A stretch of DNA of 41,937 nucleotides from the NCBI GenBank assembly GCA_019239875.1, contig JAFAZI010000124.1:1-41937 (forward strand), given 5' to 3'. The position numbers and the translations under genes were made by a program. The stretch comes from Frankiaceae bacterium. GTDB lineage: Bacteria; Actinomycetota; Actinomycetes; JAFAQI01. The notes beneath the pieces are model-generated. The model had not been told where the DNA came from. It did not search any database and was given only the letters and a program-made list of their open reading frames with translations. This document shows, piece after piece, positions 25,320 through 35,762 of this stretch (its first letter is position 1; each line of letters begins with the position of its first letter).

Positions 25320-27065
25320 ATGACGCAGACGACCCGAACCGTGAACTCGGCCGGCGTGAACCTGACGGTGCACGAGCGGGGTGATGCCGCTGCGCCGACG
25401 ATCATCCTGGTGCACGGCTACCCGGACACGTCGGCAGTGTGGAACGAGGTCGCCTCGCGTCTCGAGGCGCGCTTTCACGTCGTCACCTACGACGTGCGTG
25501 GTGCGGGCGAGTCGGACGCGCCGAAGCGCACGGCGGATTACGACCTCAGCCTGCTCGCGGCCGATCTCCAAGCCGTCGCCGATGCGGTCAGCCCCGGACG
25601 TCGAGTGCATCTCGTGGCGCACGACTGGGGCTCGATTCAGACATGGGAGTCGGTCACCACGGCGGGTGCCGAGCAACGGTTCGCGTCGTACACCACCGTC
25701 TCCGGACCGTCGCTGGACCACGTTGGCTTCTGGATGCGCGACAAGTCCCAACGCTCAACCCGCCAGCTGGTACGGCAGGGCCGCAAGTCCTGGTACATCG
25801 CGGCGTTTCACACCCCCGTCGCGCCGGTGTTGTGGCGGACGGTGCTCAGCAAGACCTTCGCGCCGGCGATCGCCCGGATGGAGGGTCTGCCGGATGCAGC
25901 GGACTATCCGAGCCCGACGCTTGGCGCCGACGGGGCGCGCGGCGTGAAGCTCTACCGCGCCAACGTCAGGTCGAGTCTGCGGAATCCGCGCGAGCGACCG
26001 ACCGACGTTCCGGTTCAACTGATCATCGCGACCAAGGACCGGTACGTCTCGCCCGCGATCGCGCTGTCGTCGAAGCTGTGGGTGTCGAAGCTGTGGGTGC
26101 GCGAAGTGCAGACCGGTCACTGGTTGCCCCGCAAGGCGCCGGACGTGATGGCACAGGCGGTCGCGGAGTTCGTCGACTACACCGAGGGCGGCCAAGAGCC
26201 GCGGTCGTTGCGACGGTTGCGATCCGGTGCGAGCTCCCGAGCCGGTGCTCGGGAGTTCGACGACAAGCTCGTTGTCGTGACGGGTGCAGGTAGTGGCATC
26301 GGTCGGGAGACCGCCCTCGCGTTCGCGGCGCTTGGCGCGACCGTAGTGATCGCCGATCTCAACGCCGCGCCCGCCGAGGCCACGGCTGATCTGGTCCGGG
26401 CGCAGGGCGTCGACGCCCACGCCTATGTCGTCGACGTGTCAGACGTCGCGGCGATGGAGGACTTCGTCAAACGGGTGGTCGCGGATCACGGCGTTCCCGA
26501 CGTCGTCGTGAACAATGCCGGCATCGGCATCGCCGGCAGCTTCCTCGACACCACGGCGGCCGACTGGGAGCGCATCGTCGACGTCAACCTGCTTGGCGTC
26601 GTCACCGGCTGCCGGTTGTTCGGCCAGGCAATGGTGGACCGTCGCGAGGGCGGGCAAATCGTCAACGTAGCCTCGGCCGCGGCGTTCACACCGAGCCGGG
26701 CCCTCGGCGCCTACTGCGCGACCAAGGCCGCTGTGCTGATGTTGAGCGAATGCCTACGCGCGGAGCTCGCCGACAAGGGCATCGGTGTCTCGGCGATCTG
26801 CCCAGGCATCGTCAACACGCCGATCACCACATCGACGCACTACGTCGGGATCTCCGATGCGGAGGAGAGCGACCGGCGCAAGCGGGTCTCGAAGCAATAC
26901 GCGCTACGAAACTTCCCGCCGTCGAAGGTCGCGACCGCAATCGTCAAAGCGGTCCGCACCAACGCGGCCGTCGTCCCGGTCACTCCGGAGGCCCGTGGTG
27001 CCCGTTTCATGAGCCGGTTGTCGCCTGGTGCGATGCGCCGGTTCGCGCAGATCGATGCACTCTGA
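25320..27065 (+). CDS. ephD: EphD-like fusion: alpha/beta-hydrolase (epoxide hydrolase type) plus SDR
   Basis: 581 aa, ATG with GAGGAG just upstream. N-terminal half (about 5-290) is an epoxide-hydrolase-type alpha/beta-hydrolase: HGYP oxyanion motif, nucleophile D102 in HDWGS, acid D240 and His267 (GHWLP). C-terminal half (about 314-581) is a classical SDR: TGAGSGIG (321-328), NNAG (398-401), S452, Y465 and K469. This order is that of mycobacterial EphD (Rv2214c type), linked to oxidised mycolic acid metabolism. Here it ends the mce operon, so it may process imported lipids. An exact 15-base tandem duplication encodes SKLWVSKLWV (251-260) near the catalytic acid. Convergent with paaE, 21-base gap. 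Confidence 0.93.
   Translation: MTQTTRTVNSAGVNLTVHERGDAAAPTIILVHGYPDTSAVWNEVASRLEARFHVVTYDVRGAGESDAPKRTADYDLSLLAADLQAVADAVSPGRRVHLVAHDWGSIQTWESVTTAGAEQRFASYTTVSGPSLDHVGFWMRDKSQRSTRQLVRQGRKSWYIAAFHTPVAPVLWRTVLSKTFAPAIARMEGLPDAADYPSPTLGADGARGVKLYRANVRSSLRNPRERPTDVPVQLIIATKDRYVSPAIALSSKLWVSKLWVREVQTGHWLPRKAPDVMAQAVAEFVDYTEGGQEPRSLRRLRSGASSRAGAREFDDKLVVVTGAGSGIGRETALAFAALGATVVIADLNAAPAEATADLVRAQGVDAHAYVVDVSDVAAMEDFVKRVVADHGVPDVVVNNAGIGIAGSFLDTTAADWERIVDVNLLGVVTGCRLFGQAMVDRREGGQIVNVASAAAFTPSRALGAYCATKAAVLMLSECLRAELADKGIGVSAICPGIVNTPITTSTHYVGISDAEESDRRKRVSKQYALRNFPPSKVATAIVKAVRTNAAVVPVTPEARGARFMSRLSPGAMRRFAQIDAL
26070..26099 (+). repeat. Exact 15-bp tandem duplication inside ephD
   Basis: TCGAAGCTGTGGGTG occurs twice back to back in frame and doubles the pentapeptide SKLWV between the catalytic acid D240 and His267. 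Looks like a recent slippage event because no base differs between the copies. Confidence 0.9.
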
Positions 27066-27067
27066 CC

Positions 27068-27088
27068 GATCGATGATCAAGCTCGATC
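27068..27088. terminator. Weak stem-loop between convergent ephD and paaE
   Basis: GATCGA (27068-27073) pairs with TCGATC (27083-27088) around a nine-base loop, overlapping the paaE stop. Only six pairs and no T-tract, but the position between two convergent operons suits a bidirectional terminator. Weak evidence. Confidence 0.3.
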
Positions 27089-28148
27089 AGACCGCGTCGT
27101 AATCGACCGTGATGGCCGGTGAGGTCGGGCTGGCCTGACAGGTCAGAACGAAGCCCGCCTCGAGCTCCCACGGCTCGAGCGAGTAGTTGACCGCCATGGC
27201 GCAGGTGCCGGTCACGACCTTGGCACGACAGGTTGCGCACACCCCTCCGGTGCAGGAGAACGGCACATCGAGACCCGCCGCTCGCGCTGCGTCGAGAATG
27301 GTCTCGCCCGGTCCTCCGACCACCATCCGGCGGATGCCGCCGACCGTGACGTCCAGTCGCACCTCGTCCGCGCCACCTGGATCGTTCCGCACTGGCTTTG
27401 GGGTGTGGGAGCCGTAAAGCTCGACGTGCACGTGGCGCGGCGGGATACCGAGATCGATCAGCGCCTGTCGAACCTCGAGCGTCATGGGTTCCGGTCCGCA
27501 GACGAACGCGTCGTCGTACGACGAGAGGTCGATGAGCTGTTCGCCGAGCTTCCGAACCTTGTCGGTGGTCAGGCGGCCGTTGAGGGCCGCCGCTTCCTGT
27601 GGCTCGCGGCTGAAGACATGAACGAGCTGGAATCGGTCTAGCCACTGGTCCTTCAGGTCGGCCAGCCGGTCACGGAATATCACGGTGCTCGGTCCGCGGT
27701 TGCCGTAGAGAAGCGTCACGCGGCTGCGCGGTTCTCCGTCGAGGATCGAGCGAACCACCGAGTACACGGGCGAGATGCCGCTACCAGCGGCGATGGCGAG
27801 GTAGGCCTTCTCGTGTGCTGGGTCGAGCGGAACGGTGAACCGTCCCTGTGGCTCGCTCGTGGCCAGCTCATCCCCGACCGCCAGTGACGTGTGGGCGTGT
27901 TCGCCGAACACTCCGCCTTCGAGCCGTTTGACGAGAACGCGCAGCTCGCCGTCGCGCGGTGTGCTGCAGATCGAGTAGGACCGGTCGACGCGACCGCCCG
28001 GACCGTCGACGCGGAAGGTCAGGAACTGGCCCGGAGTGAAACGGTAGGCATCAGCGAGCTCGGCCGGCACGTCGAGGGCGATCGACACTGTGTCTGCCGT
28101 CTCCTTGCGGATCTCGGCGACTCGCAGCGGGTGAAACGTCCTCGCCAC
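27087..28148 (-). CDS. paaE: Phenylacetyl-CoA epoxidase reductase subunit PaaE
   Basis: 353 aa from GTG 28148, one base after the paaD stop; this gives the usual opening TFHPLRVAEIRKET, while the frame upstream lies within paaD. FAD-binding ferredoxin-reductase domain (RSYSICS at about 55-65), NAD-binding domain (AAGSGISPVYSV, and the CGPEPM motif), then a plant-type [2Fe-2S] ferredoxin domain with C299, C304, C307 and C337. It passes electrons from NADPH to the di-iron centre of PaaA. Last gene of paaABCDE. Confidence 0.95.
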   Translation of the reverse strand: MARTFHPLRVAEIRKETADTVSIALDVPAELADAYRFTPGQFLTFRVDGPGGRVDRSYSICSTPRDGELRVLVKRLEGGVFGEHAHTSLAVGDELATSEPQGRFTVPLDPAHEKAYLAIAAGSGISPVYSVVRSILDGEPRSRVTLLYGNRGPSTVIFRDRLADLKDQWLDRFQLVHVFSREPQEAAALNGRLTTDKVRKLGEQLIDLSSYDDAFVCGPEPMTLEVRQALIDLGIPPRHVHVELYGSHTPKPVRNDPGGADEVRLDVTVGGIRRMVVGGPGETILDAARAAGLDVPFSCTGGVCATCRAKVVTGTCAMAVNYSLEPWELEAGFVLTCQASPTSPAITVDYDAV

Positions 28149-28149
28149 G

Positions 28150-28623
28150 TCAGTGGACCTTGAAGTAGTCGAACGGCTCCTGGCACTCCATGCAACGCCA
28201 GAGAGCCTTGCACGGCGTCGAGCCGAACGCGGCAAGCTCCTCGACCTCCCGCGCGCCGCAGCGGGGGCATTCAGCCGGCGCTGTCGGCTCCAGGATCGGC
28301 AACGTTGCGCGACCATTGGGCGGCGCGATCCCGAAGCCAACGAGTTTCTCGCGGCCGGCATCGCTCAACCAATCAGTCGTCCACGGCGGCGAGAGCTGGA
28401 TCGATACCTCCACCGCTTCGTAGATCTCGCTCAGAGCAGCGCGGACGTCGGCGGTGATCACCTCGGTCGCCGGGCAGCCGGAGTAGGTGGGAGTGAGCGT
28501 GACCGCCACCGACCGATGGTCGGCGGACTCCTCGACGCGGCGCACGATCCCCAGGTCCACCACGGAAAGTGCGGGGATCTCGGGATCGGGCACGGTCTCG
28601 AGCACCTCCCACGCCGTCACCAT
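28150..28623 (-). CDS. paaD: Phenylacetyl-CoA epoxidase assembly protein PaaD
   Basis: 157 aa. N-terminal MIP18/DUF59 domain (TVPDPEIPALSVVDLGIVR, and YSGCPATEVI) linked to Fe-S cluster delivery, and a C-terminal four- to five-Cys zinc-ribbon-like region (C119, C122, C138, C144, C147). PaaD is needed for maturation of the PaaABCE oxygenase. The ATG overlaps the paaC stop by seven bases. Confidence 0.95.
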   Translation of the reverse strand: MVTAWEVLETVPDPEIPALSVVDLGIVRRVEESADHRSVAVTLTPTYSGCPATEVITADVRAALSEIYEAVEVSIQLSPPWTTDWLSDAGREKLVGFGIAPPNGRATLPILEPTAPAECPRCGAREVEELAAFGSTPCKALWRCMECQEPFDYFKVH

Positions 28624-29285
28624 GTCGCGCCTGGATGCTCACGTGCCAGCGCCTGCATCGCTGCGAGCAGCTCGACCAGATGCGCCGGCTCTCGCCGCGG
28701 TACCTCCTCCGCTCGGGGCAACGGCCGGGTCGCGTCGATCAGTGTCGCGTCGATGAGGGTCCTCGACACCGCAGTGACCCAGCCGTCGCTCGCGAATTCG
28801 CCGACATGTGGCCAGAGATCATCGAGAGCGGACCGCATCCGGTGATGCGACTCATCGGTGCCGTCACCGAGCCGGACCACCCACGAGCTCGAGTGCCGCA
28901 GGTGGTAGGCGTTCTCCTTGATCGCCTTCTCCGCGACGCCGCGCACCGGTCTGTCAGATGAGGTGGCGAGGCCGGGCCAGACCTGACCCAGCCAGACATC
29001 GACGAAGAACTGTCGCAACATCGTGTGGCCGAAGTCGCCGTTCGGTAGTTCGCAGATTGCAGGGTGATGCCAATCCTGCGCATCACGAAAGTAGGCGAGC
29101 TGGTCCTCGTCGCCCAGCGTCGCGAACAACCCTCGTGCCTGTCCCAGAAGGTCGAGCGCGATGTTGCCGATGGCCACGTCTTCTTCCATCGTCGGCGCGT
29201 TGCTGACCCACTGCGTCAGCCGATGAGAGGCGATGAAGCAGGCGTCCGCGACGGCGTCGATCTGGTCAGAGATTGGTGACGCCAT
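28617..29285 (-). CDS. paaC: Phenylacetyl-CoA epoxidase structural subunit PaaC
   Basis: 222 aa, ATG 29285 inside the end of paaB (20-base overlap). Ferritin-like helical protein without a full di-iron site: EEDVAIGNIALDLLGQARGL, FRDAQDWHHPAICELPNGDFGHTMLRQFF and ALDDLWPHVGEF. It forms a stable AC heterodimer with PaaA and holds the active fold. Somewhat shorter than the common length of about 250. Near the C-terminus a near-perfect 15-base repeat gives TLIDATLIDAT. Confidence 0.93.
   Translation of the reverse strand: MASPISDQIDAVADACFIASHRLTQWVSNAPTMEEDVAIGNIALDLLGQARGLFATLGDEDQLAYFRDAQDWHHPAICELPNGDFGHTMLRQFFVDVWLGQVWPGLATSSDRPVRGVAEKAIKENAYHLRHSSSWVVRLGDGTDESHHRMRSALDDLWPHVGEFASDGWVTAVSRTLIDATLIDATRPLPRAEEVPRREPAHLVELLAAMQALAREHPGATW
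28729..28758 (-). repeat. Near-perfect 15-bp tandem repeat in paaC
   Basis: Two adjacent copies starting GTCGCGTCGAT on the plus strand differ only in the last four bases. They encode LIDAT twice in PaaC, in a loop region between helices. Confidence 0.75.
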
Positions 29286-29538
29286 CGGGCACTTCGTAGA
29301 ACGTCGGGTGGCGGTAGACCTTGTCCATCGCCGGCTCGAAGAGCTCCGCGGCATCCGCGGGGTCGCTCGCGACGATCGCCGTGGACGGCACCACCCAGAT
29401 GCTCGCGGCCTCACCGCGGCGGGTGAAGACGTCGCGGGCGTTACCCAGCGCCATCTCGGCGTCCACGGCATGGATGCTGCCGACATGTTGGTGGTGCAGG
29501 CCTGCCCGCGCCCGAACGAACACTTCCCACAGCTGCAC
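29266..29538 (-). CDS. paaB: Phenylacetyl-CoA epoxidase subunit PaaB
   Basis: 90 aa from GTG 29538, one base after the paaA stop. Typical small PaaB: LWEVFVRARAGLHHQHVGSIHAVDAEMAL, ARDVFTRRGEAASIWVVPS, ending in the acidic PTFYEVPDGVTNL. Bridges PaaAC dimers in the epoxidase complex. Overlaps paaC by 20 bases. Confidence 0.95.
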   Translation of the reverse strand: MQLWEVFVRARAGLHHQHVGSIHAVDAEMALGNARDVFTRRGEAASIWVVPSTAIVASDPADAAELFEPAMDKVYRHPTFYEVPDGVTNL

Positions 29539-29539
29539 G

Positions 29540-30466
29540 TCAGGCCGCCGGGCGGCGGCGCTTGGCTGCGTGCGCCGAGGCCGCGTCGAGCACCCATTGG
29601 CCGTCGTCGCGAGCCCGCCGGCGATGCTCGATGCGGTGGGCGTTCATCGGCCCGTCGCCGGCCAGGACGCGGTGGAACTCCTCCCAGTCCGGCTCCCCGA
29701 AGCGCCAGTGCCCGGCGGTGTCGTCGTACCGCAGCTCGTCGTCCGGGATGCGAAGGCCGAGGAAATGAGCCTGTGGCACGGTCGCGTCCACGAATCGCTG
29801 CCGCAGCTCGTCGTTGCTGAATCGCTTGATCCGCCACTTCATCGACTGCGCGGAGTTCGGCGAGGCGTCGTCGTTCGGACCGAACATCATCAGCGATGGC
29901 CACCACCAGCGGTCGAGCGCGTCCTGGGCCATCTGCTTCTGTCGGTCGGAGCCGCGGCACAGCGACACGAGGATGTCGTACCCCTGCCGCTGATGGAAGG
30001 ACTCCTCCTTGCAGATGCGCTTCATCGCCCGGGCGTACGGACCGTACGAGCACCGGCACAGCGGGACCTGATTCATGATCGCCGCGCCGTCGACGAGCCA
30101 GCCGATCGCGCCGATGTCTGCCCAGGTCGGCGTCGGGTAGTTGAAGATGCTCGAGTACTTCGCCTTGCCGGCGATCAGGTCGTCCACCATCTGGTCGCGG
30201 CTGGTGCCGAGGGTTTCCGCGGCCGCATAGAGGTAGAGGCCGTGACCGGCCTCGTCCTGAACTTTCGCGAGAAGGATCGCCTTTCGGCGCAGGCTCGGCG
30301 CCCGGGTCAGCCAGTTGCCCTCGGGTTGCATCCCGATGATCTCCGAATGCGCGTGCTGCGAGATCTGGCGTACCAGTGTCTTGCGGTACGCGTCGGGCAT
30401 CCAGTCCTTCGGTTCGACCTTGCCCTCGGCCGCGACGTGCGCGTCGAACCGTTCGGCATCGGTCAT
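29540..30466 (-). CDS. paaA: Phenylacetyl-CoA epoxidase catalytic subunit PaaA
   Basis: 308 aa from ATG 30466; the frame stays open upstream but the PaaA family begins here. Ferritin-like di-iron oxygenase: E42 ([13 protein letters not shown]), E72/H75 (QDEAGHGLY) and E155/H158 (EESFHQRQG) are the iron-ligand motifs. Converts phenylacetyl-CoA to the 1,2-epoxide, the committed step of aerobic phenylacetate breakdown. First gene of paaABCDE; divergent from the HExxH protein gene with only 58 bases between them. The ligase and downstream paa genes are not in the window. Confidence 0.96.
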   Translation of the reverse strand: MTDAERFDAHVAAEGKVEPKDWMPDAYRKTLVRQISQHAHSEIIGMQPEGNWLTRAPSLRRKAILLAKVQDEAGHGLYLYAAAETLGTSRDQMVDDLIAGKAKYSSIFNYPTPTWADIGAIGWLVDGAAIMNQVPLCRCSYGPYARAMKRICKEESFHQRQGYDILVSLCRGSDRQKQMAQDALDRWWWPSLMMFGPNDDASPNSAQSMKWRIKRFSNDELRQRFVDATVPQAHFLGLRIPDDELRYDDTAGHWRFGEPDWEEFHRVLAGDGPMNAHRIEHRRRARDDGQWVLDAASAHAAKRRRPAA

Positions 30467-30524
30467 TGGGCGAATGTAACTCCCTCGTACACCCCGAGCA
30501 ACGCGGTCCGGCACACTCGGGCGG

Positions 30525-31794
30525 GTGTCGGAGCCGCCGCGGCTGAAGCCATTCGAGGCCAGAGAGCGCCGGCTACGGTTGCCTGCCCTCGCCGGCCGTC
30601 GGGTGCGGTATGTGATCATCGCCGTGGCCGTCATGGTCCTCGGCGTCGTGAGTGTGCTCGCCGTTCCGAAGTCCTGGTACAACCGTGACGCGCTCGCCAA
30701 GCAGAATGGCACCGGGAAGTACACCGGCGCCCTGACCCCGGAACAGCGCGCGAAGGTGCTGGCCGAGCTGCCGAAGCTCGAGACCTTCGTAGCGACAAAG
30801 CGTGGGAGTGCGTTCCCGACGGGGACCGAGGTCGAGTTCCTGTCCAACGTGCAGTTCCGACACGCCTTGGCATATGCGAGGCCCGAGACGGACGGGGTCG
30901 TCGCGCCGATCGCGCGAGCGCTCGGCTTCGCACGTAGTGCCCGTCGTGCATCGCTGCAGGCCCGGCATCTGAACAAGGCGGACATCGTCGGCCTCAGCAT
31001 CGGCACCAAGATCCTGATTCGTGGCAACCAGGTCGGTCCCGAGTTCAACGACATCCTGGTGCACGAGCTGACGCACACGTTCGACCAGTCGCGACTGTCC
31101 TTCGATGTCACGCGGGCCCGGGGTGCCAGCACTCCCGACGGTCGGGAGGCGGTTGCCGGACTGATCGAGGGCGACGCCACCGAGGTCCAGGCTGACTATC
31201 TCGACAGCATCGGTGCCAACCTCGGGTGCCAGGTGATGGGGGAGTTTCTGATCCCTTTCGACGCGACTTGCCGTGCGGAGCACTACACCAACGCCTTGCA
31301 CTCGATCAATCCGGGCGACATCGCTGCTCCGACCGAGGCCTACCAGCAGTTCCCATACACGGTCGGGACGTTGTTCGTCCGCGCGCTGATCGCTCGTGAT
31401 GGCGAGGCGGCGGTGGACCGCGCTTTCGCGCATCCGCCAATCGACACGGCTCAGGTCCTCGAGCCAGCCCTGTACTTCAGTCACGTCGGACCGGTCCCGG
31501 TCAAACTACCGACCATCAGGCAGCGCGTCACGCGCCGCGGATCGCTGGGCGCGCTTGGTATCAGCGTGCTGCTCACCCACGGCGGCCTCGACCTCGGTCG
31601 TCGTGGTTACCTGCGCGGTTGGGCCGGCGACTCGTATGTCGAGGACAGCGAACGCGGCCGGGTCTGCCTGCACGACCGACTACAGCTCCGGTCCGCGGCT
31701 TCGGCGCGGACCGCGGTACGACGCTTCACCGCCTGGGCGAAGCAGCAGCCCGGCCGGGTCGTGGGGCGGGACGGAGCGACGTCGCTCACATTCG

Positions 31795-31808
<14 letters not shown>
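30525..31808 (+). CDS. Membrane-anchored HExxH metallopeptidase-like protein
   Basis: 427 aa from GTG 30525. Basic N-terminus, one membrane helix (28-47), then an extracytoplasmic domain with HELTH (H180-H184) followed 31 residues after the second His's neighbour by E215 in [13 protein letters not shown], the arrangement of a gluzincin zinc protease. The stretch [13 protein letters not shown] and the later EGDATxxQ match actinomycete proteins of unknown function rather than a well-studied protease. Two Cys ([14 protein letters not shown]) could form a disulfide. The 3' end overlaps the convergent lrp gene by 14 bases. Substrate unknown. Confidence 0.85.
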
Positions 31809-33440
<1,632 letters not shown>

Positions 33441-33450
33441 CTTCGCTGCT

Positions 33451-34506
33451 ATGTCCGTCCGGGTGCGCGCTGCGATGGGCTCGCTTCCGTCGTACGTCGC
33501 GGGTCGGAAGTCGCCCGGCGCGATCGTGCTCGCAAGCAACGAGTCGCCGTACGGACTGCTTCCCTCGGTCGCCGCAACCATCGAGGGCTTGACCTCGAGC
33601 GTCAGCCGCTACCCAGACATGACAGCGACGCGGCTCGTCGAAGCGATCGCCACTCACCACGGCGTCGACGCGCGGCAGGTAGCGGTCGGCGCCGGCAGTG
33701 TCGAGGTGGTCGGGCAGATCGCAGCAGCCGTCGTCGAGGCAGCCGACGAGGTCGTCTTCGGATGGCGAGCGTTCGAGGCCTACCCGATCATCACCGCCGT
33801 TGTCGGCGGTCACGCGATCAAGGTGCCGCTGGTCGACGCAACCCACGACCTCGATGCGATGGCCGCGGCGGTCACCGGCCGCACCCAGCTCGTCCTGATC
33901 TGCAATTCGAACAATCCCACTGGTACGGCGGTGGGGGCGGATGAGCTCGGCCAGTTCCTCGATCAGATCCCCGACGACGTTCTGGTCGTGATCGATGAGG
34001 CGTACCACCACTACGCCGACCCGGCTCTCGTCCCGGACGCGATCGTCGCATTCGGTGACCGGCCCAACGTTGCCGTCACGAGGACGTTCTCGAAGGCGTA
34101 CGCGCTTGCGGGCCTGCGGGTCGGCTACTGCATTGGTCACCCGGAGCTGGTCAGCGCCGTCCGGAAGACGCAAGTGCCGTTCAGCGTGAGCGGTCTCGCC
34201 CAGGAGTGCGCGGTAGCGGCGCTCGGCGACAGCAACGAGGTCGAGCGCCGCGCCGCGATGACCGTCGCGGAGCGCGACAGGGTCGCCAAGGAGCTGGCAG
34301 TCCTCGGGTACGACGTCCCGCCCTCGCAGGCCAACTTCGTATGGCTCGGAATCGGGGAGAAGTCCGCCGCGTTGGCAGCACACTGCGAGGCCGGCGGCGT
34401 CCTCGTGCGGCCGTTCGCCGGTGAGGGGGTGCGGGTGACGATCGGGCTGCCGGAGGAGAACGACGCCTTCCTCGCACTCGTGTCGGCGTGGTCGTCATCC
34501 GGCTGA
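33451..34506 (+). CDS. pat: Aromatic/histidinol-phosphate-type aminotransferase (HisC/Pat)
   Basis: 351 aa, ATG 33451; the frame upstream lies in hppD. Fold-type I PLP enzyme: ASNESPYG, the NSNNPTGT motif, DEAYHHY with the pyridine-binding Asp, Schiff-base lysine K215 in TFSKAYALAGLRVGY, and a C-terminal Arg in GVRVTIG. In actinomycetes such short HisC-like enzymes act as phenylalanine/tyrosine aminotransferase (Pat). Location directly after hppD supports conversion of tyrosine to 4-hydroxyphenylpyruvate over histidine synthesis. Confidence 0.9.
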   Translation: MSVRVRAAMGSLPSYVAGRKSPGAIVLASNESPYGLLPSVAATIEGLTSSVSRYPDMTATRLVEAIATHHGVDARQVAVGAGSVEVVGQIAAAVVEAADEVVFGWRAFEAYPIITAVVGGHAIKVPLVDATHDLDAMAAAVTGRTQLVLICNSNNPTGTAVGADELGQFLDQIPDDVLVVIDEAYHHYADPALVPDAIVAFGDRPNVAVTRTFSKAYALAGLRVGYCIGHPELVSAVRKTQVPFSVSGLAQECAVAALGDSNEVERRAAMTVAERDRVAKELAVLGYDVPPSQANFVWLGIGEKSAALAAHCEAGGVLVRPFAGEGVRVTIGLPEENDAFLALVSAWSSSG

Positions 34507-34523
34507 CCTGACAAGGTGGGCGC

Positions 34524-35762
34524 GTGAGGCTGCGCGCACAGGGGTTGCTCGTCACGCTCAGCGTCATCGCTGGACTCCTCGCCGCCTTCGTCCTGCTCGG
34601 GGCGGTTGCTCCGCAGCCTGGCGGGGCTCGGGCGGTCGAGGTGGTCGTCGGCCTCGCAATCGCTGCCGCGGGTGTCCGCCTTGCGCGGTGCGAGCTTCGG
34701 CTCGAGCCGGATCGCGTGACGATTCGCAATGTCCTGTCGACCGATGAGTTCCGCCGGGCCGATGTTCTGGGGCTCGCCATCCAGCCGACCGCTCGTGGCC
34801 GATACCGCCGGATCGCGGTCGTTCTGGCCGACGATCGCGTGGTTGCCGCGCCATGGACGATCGGCCGGATCGACGACCCGGACTGGGCGAACCGTGCGGC
34901 ATGGGCGGCGTACGGATTCGGACCGACACAGAACGCCGTCGCCGACAGGCTGGGCGCAGCGGGACGGTTGGATCGCATCGAGCAGCTGCCGGTCGCGACG
35001 CCCGATCCGGGCCTCACGCCGGCCACCGTCTCGGCGGTCCAGGAACCCGCCGCTGCGCGATGGCTCGGCTGGGAGATCGTCTTCGTCATCGCGGCCTTCG
35101 CCCTCCCCGCGGTTGCCGGCGCGGTCACCTTGCTCGCGCAGCACATCGGCGGTGTGAGCGATCTCGACGAGTTCGATCTGCCGCTGGTGCACCATGCCGG
35201 GGTCAGCCTCTTCTTGCTGCTGCTCGGCTACTCGACGACTGCGACCATCGTGCCGATCGCACTGCTGCTCCTGGCCCGCACCGGCCAACCGCCTGCGTCA
35301 CTCGGCCTGACCCGCCGGGGGTTCGGACGGGACACGGCCAACGCCCTCGGCATCTATGCCGCGATCTGGGCGGCGAATCTCGCGCTCGTGCTGGCGTTCG
35401 GATGGCTGATCAACAACAAGCACCTGACGAACACGGCGACCAACACGCACGTGCCGGCGTACTACATCGTCTACGCGATCTTCCTTTCAGCGACCACGGC
35501 GATCAACGAAGAGGTGCTCGTCAACGGTTACTTCCTCACGCGCCTGTCGCAACGCGGCTGGTCGCCGAGGCGCGCGTTCTGGTTGAGCCTGGCGGTTCGG
35601 ACGTCCTACCACGCGTACTACGGCGTGGGCCTGATCCTGACCGTGCCGCTCGGCTATCTCGTGACTCGGTCGTTCCAGAAGCATCAGCGGTTGAACCGCG
35701 CGATCGTCGTCCATTTCGTGAACGACGCCGTCCTCCTGACCATCGCCGTGCTTACGAGCTAG
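34524..35762 (+). CDS. CPBP-family intramembrane protein with N-terminal PH-like domain
   Basis: 412 aa from GTG 34524. Two N-terminal membrane helices (about 8-28, 36-54) and a PH-like beta domain (about 56-115: LRLEPDRVTIRNVLSTDEF), then about six helices with the CPBP/Abi (CAAX prenyl protease 2) signature: INEEVLVNGYFLTR (E329, E330), RTSYHAYYG (H363) and HFVNDA (H397). The Arg of the canonical EExxxR motif is N334 here. Glutamates and histidines for the active site are kept, so activity is possible. The 3' end overlaps the convergent rrf2 gene by 11 bases. Confidence 0.87.
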   Translation: MRLRAQGLLVTLSVIAGLLAAFVLLGAVAPQPGGARAVEVVVGLAIAAAGVRLARCELRLEPDRVTIRNVLSTDEFRRADVLGLAIQPTARGRYRRIAVVLADDRVVAAPWTIGRIDDPDWANRAAWAAYGFGPTQNAVADRLGAAGRLDRIEQLPVATPDPGLTPATVSAVQEPAAARWLGWEIVFVIAAFALPAVAGAVTLLAQHIGGVSDLDEFDLPLVHHAGVSLFLLLLGYSTTATIVPIALLLLARTGQPPASLGLTRRGFGRDTANALGIYAAIWAANLALVLAFGWLINNKHLTNTATNTHVPAYYIVYAIFLSATTAINEEVLVNGYFLTRLSQRGWSPRRAFWLSLAVRTSYHAYYGVGLILTVPLGYLVTRSFQKHQRLNRAIVVHFVNDAVLLTIAVLTS

